Shown here: one piece after another, positions 1-6,751 of the stretch
Layout: each line of letters opens with the position of its first letter
How positions within the stretch are numbered: position 1 is the first letter of the stretch
Origin: Streptomyces canus
Lineage (GTDB): Bacteria; Actinomycetota; Actinomycetes; Streptomycetales; Streptomycetaceae
Direction of reading: 5' to 3'
NCBI RefSeq assembly: GCF_001514145.1
Contig: NZ_KQ948669.1
Coordinates: 186,001 to 250,000 of the forward strand
Length of the DNA: 64,000 nt
The notes under the pieces: model-generated
The model's database searches: none
What the model saw: only the letters and a program-made list of their open reading frames with translations
What the model was told of the DNA's origin: nothing
Translations under genes and position numbers: made by a program

Positions 1-78
1 GGCATCCGCCGCTCCACGCAACTCCCACCGCGCCTCCTGAATTGATTCACACCACAACAATCGTTACTCCCACGTAAC

Positions 79-138
79 TTACCGACGGGTTACCTCCGGT
101 AAAGCGGCGAGGTTACCGTCTGGTCACTTTGCAGTGAC
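79..138 (+). promoter_or_regulatory. Leader with TTACC repeats and a hairpin before the secreted hydrolase
   Basis: TTACC occurs at 79, 90 and 113. The copy at 90 forms TTACC-TCC-GGTAA (90-102). A perfect inverted repeat GTCACT-TTGC-AGTGAC lies at 123-138, just ahead of the ribosome site GGGAG and the GTG start at 157. These could be an operator and a leader hairpin. No known regulator is recognised, and the 11-base step between the first two TTACC copies only loosely resembles a PHO box. Confidence 0.3.
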
Positions 139-156
139 ACGAGTAGGGAGTGACCC

Positions 157-1722
157 GTGGGACACCCTCGCAAGGCCCTGCGTACGACCACCGTGGGCGC
201 CGTCTCCGCGACTCTGATCGCCGGTAGCGCCCTCGGACTCGCCCCCACCGCCCAGGCGGCGGACGCCATCCGCTTCGTCGACATCGCCGGTGACGGCGGC
301 ACGGTCCTCAAGGCGAACGTCATCTCGCCCGCCGGAGCCGACGGCACCCGGCGCTACCCGCTGCTCGTCCTGCCCACGAGCTGGGGCCTGCCGCAGGTCG
401 AGTACCTCGCCCAGGCCCAGAAGCTCGCGAACTCCGGCTACGTCGTGGTCACTTACAACGTCCGCGGCTTCTGGCAGTCGGGCGGGGAGATAGAAGTGGC
501 GGGCCCTCCCGACACCGCCGACGCGTCCAGGGTCATCGACTGGGCGCTCGCCAACACCCCCGCGGACGAACGGCACATCGGGATGGCGGGCGTCTCCTAC
601 GGCGCCGGCATCAGCCTGCTCACCGCAGCCAAGGACAAGCGCGTCAAGGCCGTCGCGTCCCTCAGCGGCTGGGCCGACCTGATCGACTCGATCTACTCCG
701 GCCGCACCCAGCACGTCCAGGCCGGGGCCCTGCTGGACGGCGCGAGCCTCGTCACCGGCCGCCAGAGCGCCGAGATCCGGCAGATCTTCGACAACTTCTA
801 CGCGTCGAACCTGTCGAAGGAACAAGAGATGATCGATTGGGGGAAGAAACGTTCGGCCGCCACATATGTGGACCAGCTGAACCAGAACGGCGCGGCGGTC
901 ATGATGGCCAACGCGTGGGGCGACACGGTCTTCGCGCCCAACCAGTACGCGGACTTCTACGAGAAGCTGACCGGCCCGAAGAGACTGGAGTTCCGTCCCG
1001 GCGACCACGCCACCGCCGAGCTGACCGGGCTGTTCGGTCTGCCCAACGACGTGTGGACCGACACCGAGCGCTGGTTCGACCACTACCTCAAGGGCGTGGA
1101 CAACGGGATCGACCGCGAGGAGCCGGTCCTGCTCAAGTCCCGTTCCACCGGCGGCTACGAGGGCTACCCGGACTGGAAGTCGGTCGGCGCGACCCGCAAG
1201 AAGATCGCCCTTACGGGCACGACCACGATCCACACCAACGTCGACTCGGGCGCCGACGGCGGGATCGTCTTCCTGTCCAGCATCCTCGACCAGATCGCCC
1301 AGGCTCCCCCGGTCGCCTCGATCCCCCTGCTCCCCCGCCGCTGGGCCGCCGTATGGCAGTCGGAGAAGTACCCGACCGCCCAACACGTGCGCGGAACCGC
1401 GACGTTGCACACCACGGTGACGCCCACCAAGGAGAGCGGCACCCTCGTCGCCTACCTCTACGACGTGGGGCCGCTCGGCCTCGGCAAGCTGGTCTCCCAC
1501 GCGCCCTACACCTTCCACGGGCAGACGCCCGGGAAGCCGATCGGCGTCGACCTGGAGCTGTTCTCCACGGCCTACGACGTCCCGGCAGGGCACCGGCTGG
1601 CCATGGTGGTCGACACGGTCGACCCGCTCTACATCGAGCACAACCCGTCCGGCGCCCAGCTGACCTTCTCCTCGCCGTCGAACGACCCGTCGTACGTGTC
1701 GATTCCGCTGCGCGAGCAGTGA
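157..1722 (+). CDS. Secreted CocE/NonD-type (X-Pro dipeptidyl-peptidase S15) hydrolase
   Basis: This is a 521-residue serine hydrolase with an N-terminal export signal: basic start, hydrophobic stretch at about 10-30 and an Ala-rich cleavage region near residue 34. The alpha/beta-hydrolase nucleophile motif GVSYGAG places the serine near residue 147. WGDTVF (Asp about 256) and GDHATAE (His about 284) are probable triad partners. The region after about residue 345 fits the beta-sandwich domain of the CocE/S15 family. The GTG start follows GGGAG at suitable spacing. It probably cleaves an ester or acyl-amide substrate outside the cell; the substrate cannot be read from sequence. It stands alone and converges on gluA. 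Confidence 0.8.
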   Translation: MGHPRKALRTTTVGAVSATLIAGSALGLAPTAQAADAIRFVDIAGDGGTVLKANVISPAGADGTRRYPLLVLPTSWGLPQVEYLAQAQKLANSGYVVVTYNVRGFWQSGGEIEVAGPPDTADASRVIDWALANTPADERHIGMAGVSYGAGISLLTAAKDKRVKAVASLSGWADLIDSIYSGRTQHVQAGALLDGASLVTGRQSAEIRQIFDNFYASNLSKEQEMIDWGKKRSAATYVDQLNQNGAAVMMANAWGDTVFAPNQYADFYEKLTGPKRLEFRPGDHATAELTGLFGLPNDVWTDTERWFDHYLKGVDNGIDREEPVLLKSRSTGGYEGYPDWKSVGATRKKIALTGTTTIHTNVDSGADGGIVFLSSILDQIAQAPPVASIPLLPRRWAAVWQSEKYPTAQHVRGTATLHTTVTPTKESGTLVAYLYDVGPLGLGKLVSHAPYTFHGQTPGKPIGVDLELFSTAYDVPAGHRLAMVVDTVDPLYIEHNPSGAQLTFSSPSNDPSYVSIPLREQ

Positions 1723-1777
1723 TCTCCGGCCGGCGCCGGGCGGGTATGGCTCTGTGACTGCCGCCCCCTGCGGTTCA

Positions 1778-1817
1778 AGGGCCGTGGGGGGACCCCCAAC
1801 CCGGCAGCGGCGGCCCT
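1778..1817. terminator. Possible terminator between the hydrolase and gluA
   Basis: AGGGCCG (1778-1784) pairs with CGGCCCT (1811-1817), and a GGGGG/CCCCC stem lies inside the loop. It sits between two convergent genes, so it could stop transcription from both sides. There is no U-tract, as is usual for Streptomyces. Confidence 0.35.
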
Positions 1818-1893
1818 GAGGGCTCGGTCGCCGTCACCGTGGGGAGGAGCGGACCATCGTAGTCGAGGTTCAAGGACAAGGCCGCGCCTCCTC

Positions 1894-2640
1894 TCAGTGT
1901 TTGAGGATCTTGGAGAGGAAGTCCCTGGCGCGCTCGCTGTCGGGGTTGGTGAAGAAGTCGTCGGGGGCCCGGTCCTCGACGATACGGCCGTCGTCCATGA
2001 ACACCACGCGGTTGGCGGCCGAGCGTGCGAAGCCCATCTCGTGGGTGACGACGACCATGGTCATGCCCTCCTGGGCCAGTTGACGCATGACCTCCAGCAC
2101 CTCGTTGATCATCTCCGGGTCGAGGGCCGAGGTGGGCTCGTCGAAGAGCAGGGCCTTGGGCTCCATGGCGAGGGCACGGGCGATGGCCACGCGCTGTTGC
2201 TGGCCGCCGGAGAGCTGGGCCGGGTACTTGTCGGCCTGGTCGGCGAGGCCCACCCGGTCGAGGAGTTCGCGGGAGCGACGGTCGGCCTGCTCCTTCTTGC
2301 GCCCCCGGACCTTGACCTGGGCCAGCGAGACGTTCTGCAGGACCGTCTTGTGGGCGAACAGGTTGAAGGACTGGAAAACCATGCCGACCTCGGCACGGAG
2401 CTTCGCGAGGGCCTTGCCCTCCTCGGGCAGCGGCTGCCCGTCGAGCGTGATGGAACCGGACTTGATGGTCTCCAGGCGGTTGATCGTCCTGCAGAGCGTG
2501 GACTTGCCCGACCCCGAAGGGCCGATGACCACGACCACCTCCCCCTTGCCGACGGTGAGGTTGATGTCCTGCAGGACATGCAGCTCACCGTAGTACTTGT
2601 TGACGTCACGCAGTTCGATCAACGGATCGACAACGGCCAT
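1894..2640 (-). CDS. gluA: Amino-acid (glutamate-type) ABC transporter ATP-binding protein
   Basis: This is a 248-residue polar amino-acid ABC ATPase. It has Walker A GPSGSGKST (40-48), Q-loop near 90, signature LSGGQ (143-147), Walker B LLFDEPTSALD (about 164-174) and the switch His in VVVTHE (about 200). Similarity in layout to corynebacterial and Streptomyces GluA suggests it powers glutamate-type uptake at the membrane. In related genomes gluA is followed by gluB (binding protein) and gluC/gluD (permeases). Here the downstream side is occupied by a convergent hydrolase, and none of those genes is present. It is therefore an orphan ATPase that must work with subunits encoded elsewhere, or is a relic that still has an intact frame. 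Confidence 0.88.
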   Translation of the reverse strand: MAVVDPLIELRDVNKYYGELHVLQDINLTVGKGEVVVVIGPSGSGKSTLCRTINRLETIKSGSITLDGQPLPEEGKALAKLRAEVGMVFQSFNLFAHKTVLQNVSLAQVKVRGRKKEQADRRSRELLDRVGLADQADKYPAQLSGGQQQRVAIARALAMEPKALLFDEPTSALDPEMINEVLEVMRQLAQEGMTMVVVTHEMGFARSAANRVVFMDDGRIVEDRAPDDFFTNPDSERARDFLSKILKH

Positions 2641-2766
2641 ACCCAGCCCTACCCACTCTCAGCTGTGTCGTGGTTGCCGCAACTTATCGAGGCAAGATCA
2701 CACTTGAGGAACGACACGCACTTTTCGGTCATAAGCCGTATTTACGCCGCGCTTACGGCCATGGTT

Positions 2767-3174
2767 TCACTCCTCGGCGACTTCCGCGTAGAGCTGGGAC
2801 AGCTCGGGCACCCCGCTCGCGGCCCACTCGTGTCCGGAGGCCACGACGTCGAACTCCCGGCCGGATTCCAGCCGGATCACGGGCTGGCCGTCCGAGCGCA
2901 GATCCCAGGTCGCTCCGGGGACGGTCCGCACGATGACCGTGCCCAGGTAGAGCCCGGCGTCGTTTCCGAGCCAGAGCAGGATCTCCTCGTCGTCGCGCCA
3001 GCCCGGCACCAGCTGATCGAGCGCCTCCAACGAGGCTGCCGTGTCGTCCAGTCGGACACCTGAACGGGACGCGTGGGAGCGCAGGAGCTCGCACTCGGAG
3101 AGGAGTTCGGCGATGCCCTCGGGGTCGCGGGTTCCGGGCTTCTCACTCCGGCCGCCCAGAAAAGGGATCTTCAT
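2767..3174 (-). CDS. Small conserved Streptomyces protein (DUF6278-like)
   Basis: This 135-residue acidic soluble protein has no signal peptide or membrane segment. It starts with MKIPFLGG and ends in a run of acidic residues. It contains a leucine-rich helix at about 20-55 followed by beta-rich sequence with WLGNDAGLYLG near residue 70. I recall such proteins as DUF6278, but this is memory of the family and not a search. No catalytic motif is visible. It lies 152 bp downstream of exonuclease III on the same strand and may be cotranscribed with it. Function is unknown. Confidence 0.6.
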   Translation of the reverse strand: MKIPFLGGRSEKPGTRDPEGIAELLSECELLRSHASRSGVRLDDTAASLEALDQLVPGWRDDEEILLWLGNDAGLYLGTVIVRTVPGATWDLRSDGQPVIRLESGREFDVVASGHEWAASGVPELSQLYAEVAEE

Positions 3175-3326
3175 ACGCCCAGCGTGTCACTCACCCGGCC
3201 GCATGCACCACAGGCGCGCGGGCCCTCGTTTCCGGCCGACTTCACACCGACTCCGCGCAGGGTGCGGTGACGTGCCGCCGATGTCCCCTTGGCGGCACGA
3301 TGCACCTTTCGTCCCTGCCGTGAGGT

Positions 3327-4106
3327 CTAGACGTCCAGGTCCACGACCACCGGCGCGTGATCGGACGCGCCCTTGCCCTTGCGCTCCTCACGGTCGACGT
3401 ACGCGTCGGTGACGGCCTTCGCGAAGGACTCGTTGCCGTACACCAGGTCGATGCGCATGCCGCGGTTCTTGGGGAAGCAGAGCTGGCGGTAGTCCCAGTA
3501 CGTGAACGGGTGGTCGTACTTGAGGGGCCGCGGGACCACGTCCGACAGGCCCGCCTCGCGCAGGGAGGCGAGGGCCGCGCGCTCGGCCGGGGTGACGTGG
3601 GTGAGGCCCTCGAAGGCGGCCACGTCGTAGACGTCGTCGTCCGTCGGCGCCACGTTGTAGTCGCCCAGGACCGCGAAGGGGCGGCTGCCCGCGGCGTCGC
3701 GCGCCACGGCGGCCCTCAGGGCCTCGAACCACTGGAGCTTGTAGGCGTAGTGCGGGTGGTCGACCTCGCGGCCGTTCGGCACGTAGACCGACCAGACGCG
3801 GACCGGGCCGCAGGTCGCGGAGATGGCGCGGGGCTCCGGGGCGCCGTCGTAGCCCGGGTCGCCCGCCAGGCCCTTGACGACGTCCTCCAGGCCCACTCGG
3901 GTGATCACCGCCACGCCGTTCCACCGGCCGGTCGCGTGCACCGCCGCCTCGTAGCCCGCCTCGCGCAGCTGGTCGAACGGGAACTGCTCCTCGGCGATCT
4001 TGGCCTCCTGGAGGCACAGCACATCGGTGCCGGTGCTCTCCAGCCAGGCCAGCAGCCTCGGGAGACGGGCGGTGATCGAGTTGACGTTCCAGGTCGCGAT
4101 GCGCAT
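3327..4106 (-). CDS. xthA: Exodeoxyribonuclease III (AP endonuclease)
   Basis: This is a 259-residue member of the exonuclease III/endonuclease-exonuclease-phosphatase family. Family motifs are MRIATWNVNS at the N-terminus, LQEAKI (metal-binding Glu about 34), GDYNVAP (Asp/Asn about 149-151) and the C-terminal SDHAPV with catalytic Asp-His. It should incise apurinic sites and degrade 3' ends during base-excision repair in the cytoplasm. The ATG at 4106 was chosen over an in-frame start 24 bases upstream because the fold begins directly at MRIATWN. It lies 30 bp after the metallo-hydrolase gene and probably shares its transcript. Confidence 0.92.
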   Translation of the reverse strand: MRIATWNVNSITARLPRLLAWLESTGTDVLCLQEAKIAEEQFPFDQLREAGYEAAVHATGRWNGVAVITRVGLEDVVKGLAGDPGYDGAPEPRAISATCGPVRVWSVYVPNGREVDHPHYAYKLQWFEALRAAVARDAAGSRPFAVLGDYNVAPTDDDVYDVAAFEGLTHVTPAERAALASLREAGLSDVVPRPLKYDHPFTYWDYRQLCFPKNRGMRIDLVYGNESFAKAVTDAYVDREERKGKGASDHAPVVVDLDV

Positions 4107-4136
4107 GCCCGACAACCTACCGGGCGGCACTGACAG

Positions 4137-4772
4137 TCAGAGTGCCGTGCTCTCCCTCGGCTGCAGCCGCAGGTGTTCCGCGCCGCCGAGGGCGCCGATC
4201 TGGTTGTCGTAGACCGGGCGCGCGAGGTCCGTGAGGAGGGCGTCGTGGATGTCGTAGGCGCGCTGGGGCTTGACCTCACGGACGTAGTCGATGACCTCGG
4301 AGATCTTGCTCCAGGGGGCCATGACGGGAAGCATCAGCGTCTCGACTGCGTGGTCGGGGACGGTGAGGGCGTCGCCGGGGTGGAAGATGCGGCCGCCGTC
4401 GACGAGGTAGCCGACGTTGGTGATGCGCGGGATGTCCGGGTGGATCACGGCGTGCAGTTCGCCGTGGACCTGGACGTCGAAACCGGCGGCGGTGAAGGTG
4501 TCGCCGTGGCCGACGGTGTGCACGCGGCCCGGGAACGCGGTGGAGATCTTCTCGGCGACCGACTTCAGCGTCCAGATCTCCGCGGCCGGGTTGGCGTCCA
4601 GGGCCGTCCGCAGCCGCTCCTCGCTGAAGTGGTCCAGGTGTTCGTGCGTGACGAGGATCGCGTCCGCGCCGAGGGCGGCGTCCTCCTCGCTGAAGGCGCC
4701 GGGGTCGAGGACGAGCGTCTGTCCGTCCTTCTCCAGACGGACACAGGAGTGCGACATCTTCGTGAGCTTCAT
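4137..4772 (-). CDS. MBL-fold metallo-hydrolase (UlaG/YtnP-like small type)
   Basis: This 211-residue metallo-beta-lactamase-fold protein carries the metal motif HEHLDH (HxHxDH, residues 43-48), an early Asp in VLDPGAF and later histidines in HGELHAVIH and FHPGD. It resembles the short cytoplasmic hydrolases annotated as MBL-fold metal-dependent hydrolases. The substrate is unknown. It sits between pcaL (33 bp) and xthA (30 bp) on the same strand, so the three are probably one transcription unit. Nothing in the sequence ties their functions together. Confidence 0.8.
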   Translation of the reverse strand: MKLTKMSHSCVRLEKDGQTLVLDPGAFSEEDAALGADAILVTHEHLDHFSEERLRTALDANPAAEIWTLKSVAEKISTAFPGRVHTVGHGDTFTAAGFDVQVHGELHAVIHPDIPRITNVGYLVDGGRIFHPGDALTVPDHAVETLMLPVMAPWSKISEVIDYVREVKPQRAYDIHDALLTDLARPVYDNQIGALGGAEHLRLQPRESTAL

Positions 4773-4805
4773 GGGTCCATCCTGCCTCTGGGCGAAGCGC
4801 CCGGC

Positions 4806-6113
4806 TCACTCGGTGGGGGTGGTCTCCTCGCGGATCACCTGCTGGGCCACCTTGAACGCGCTGTTGGCCGCGGGGACACCGCAGTACACGGCCGCCTGGA
4901 GGAGCACCTCCTTGATCTCGGACGGAGTGAGGCCGTTGCGCAGGGCGGCCCGGGTGTGGAAGGCGAGCTCGTCCAGATGTCCGCCCGCGACCAGGGCGGT
5001 GAGGGTGACGCAGCTGCGCGAGCGGCGGTCGAGGCCGGGCCGGTCCCAGATCTCGCCCCAGGCGTAGCGGGTCACGAACTCCTGGAAGTCACCGGAGAAC
5101 TCGTCGGCCTGCGCGAGCGCCCGGTCCACGTGCGCGTCGCCGAGCACCTCACGGCGCACCTTGATGCCGGCGTCGTACGGGTCGGGACGGGTCCCTGACT
5201 GGGGGGCGGGGACGGCCGGGGCGATCTCGGCGATCGGCACCGGTTGCGGCGGCGCGGCCGTCAGGACCGCCTGGAGCGGGGTCGCGGGGATCGCGGTCTG
5301 GCCGGTGGCCGAGTCGAAGGCGGGCTGCCACGCGGTGGAGAAGTGTCTGACCAGCAGGTCGGTGACGGCCGCCGGCTGCTCGACCGGCACCAGGTGGGAG
5401 GCGCCGGGCACGACGGCGAGCCGTGCGTCCGGAATGCCCGCGACCAGGGTGCGGGCCTCGGCGGGGCCGGTGACCTGGTCGTCGGAGCCGACGAGGACGA
5501 GGGTCGGCACACCGACCCTCGCGAGGTCGGCCCGCACGTCGAACGCGGCGAGCGCCTCGCAGGCCGCGATGTAGCAGCCCGGGTCGGTGGTGCGCACCAT
5601 CTGCACGGCCCACTCGGTGATCGCGGGCTGGGCGGCGGCGAACCCGGAGGTGAACCAGCGGTCGGGCGAGGCGCGGGCGATGGGATCGAGCCCGTTCGTC
5701 CGTACGATCACTCCGCGCTGGCGGAACTCGTCGGCCGTGCCGAAGCGGGGCGAGGCGGCGATCAGCGCGAGCGAGGCGAGCCGCTCCGGGTGGCGCAGCG
5801 CCAGCTCCATGCCGACCGCGCCGCCCAGCGAGCAGCCCGCGTAGCCGAAGCGCTGCACGCCGAACTGGTCGAGCGTGGCGAGCAGCCGGTCGGTGAGATC
5901 GCGGACCGAGCCCGCCGGGTAGGCGGGCGAGCCGCCGTGCCCCGGCAGGTCGAACCGGAAGATGCGCCACTGCTTGACCAGCTCCGGGACCTGCCGGTCC
6001 CACATGTGCCACGTGGTCCCGAGCGACGGCCCCAGGATGAGGACCGGGGCGTCTTCCGGGCCGTCGAAGCGGTACTGGAGGGCGGGGGTCTTCGTCTCAC
6101 TCACGGCCCCCAC
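4806..6113 (-). CDS. pcaL: Fused 3-oxoadipate enol-lactonase / 4-carboxymuconolactone decarboxylase
   Basis: This 435-residue fusion has two parts. Residues about 10-260 are an alpha/beta hydrolase with nucleophile GCSLGGA (Ser about 95) and DLPGHG, matching PcaD enol-lactonase. Residues about 315-430 are a carboxymuconolactone decarboxylase domain (PcaC) with the family RSCVTL and HTRAALRNG regions. The fusion is the actinobacterial PcaL, which converts carboxymuconolactone to 3-oxoadipate in the protocatechuate branch. The central linker (about 270-315) is Pro/Ala-rich. Start may be GTG at 6113 or the GTG three codons later; no clear ribosome site precedes either. The other pca genes usually clustered with it are absent here. 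Confidence 0.87.
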   Translation of the reverse strand: MGAVSETKTPALQYRFDGPEDAPVLILGPSLGTTWHMWDRQVPELVKQWRIFRFDLPGHGGSPAYPAGSVRDLTDRLLATLDQFGVQRFGYAGCSLGGAVGMELALRHPERLASLALIAASPRFGTADEFRQRGVIVRTNGLDPIARASPDRWFTSGFAAAQPAITEWAVQMVRTTDPGCYIAACEALAAFDVRADLARVGVPTLVLVGSDDQVTGPAEARTLVAGIPDARLAVVPGASHLVPVEQPAAVTDLLVRHFSTAWQPAFDSATGQTAIPATPLQAVLTAAPPQPVPIAEIAPAVPAPQSGTRPDPYDAGIKVRREVLGDAHVDRALAQADEFSGDFQEFVTRYAWGEIWDRPGLDRRSRSCVTLTALVAGGHLDELAFHTRAALRNGLTPSEIKEVLLQAAVYCGVPAANSAFKVAQQVIREETTPTE

Positions 6114-6751
6114 GCTAACCGTCTTTTCTTACGTTTCGGACCCTGGGCCCCTGTCCCCCACACCCGGCTCCCGAACATCATCGCCGCACTCTCACACGGC
6201 CTTCACGGGGTGTCGGACTGCGGGGTCGGAGAGACGGCCCTGAGCCCGTGGGTGTTGGGGAGGGGTGGCGCCGGGGGCGGCCGCGGGCCGTGGAGTCGCC
6301 GGCGCGGGGGGAAGGTGTACGCCCCGGGCGGGGGCGGTCGCCGGTCCGTGAGCACTGTCGATCCCTCGATCTCATCGATCTGTCGATCTGTCGATCTGCC
6401 GATGGAAATCGAGCCGGGGGGTGTCAGGGCGAGGGCGTACGTGGCATCGGTCGGGCCGGGCCTCGATCAGGCGCGGTCAGACAGAGCCGGCGGGACAGAT
6501 CCAGGCGGGGGCCGTTCCGGGTGCGGCCGAGTGGGACGGTGCCCTGGCCGACACCGTTGGCCCCGCAGTGCCCTGACCCGCCGCGCCGAACTCGCCGGAG
6601 AAAGTTCCGCCACCGGCGATCGGGGCGGACAGGTCCACGGGTCCAGGGCTGGGACGGTGACCCTGACCCACAGGACAGCGGTCGGCTGGAACGGTCCGGG
6701 CTCGGGGAGACAGTCGGCGCGGAGGGGACCGGGACATGGGCGTCGGTCGGG
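6114..6751. other. 638-bp spacer with no recognised gene
   Basis: This gap separates pcaL from the SWIM-protein gene. Short open frames here show no family features and their composition does not look coding. The only clear structure is a run of octamer repeats at 6358-6398. No tRNA, riboswitch or strong terminator was recognised. Confidence 0.5.
6358..6398. repeat. Octamer tandem repeat (TCGATCTG-type)
   Basis: Three exact TCGATCTG units (6375-6382, 6383-6390, 6391-6398) follow two imperfect ones (TCGATCCC at 6358 and TCGATCTCA at 6366). Each contains GATC. It is the only simple repeat of this length in the spacer and could vary in copy number among strains. Confidence 0.6.

Noticed and set aside
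79..117. PHO box before the first gene
   Set aside because: TTACC copies at 79 and 90 have 11-base spacing, but the GTTCACC consensus is not met and the third copy is out of register.
6178..6375. 65-codon open frame in the spacer after pcaL
   Set aside because: Arg/Pro/Ser-rich composition typical of non-coding frames, no ribosome site, and it runs into the octamer repeat.
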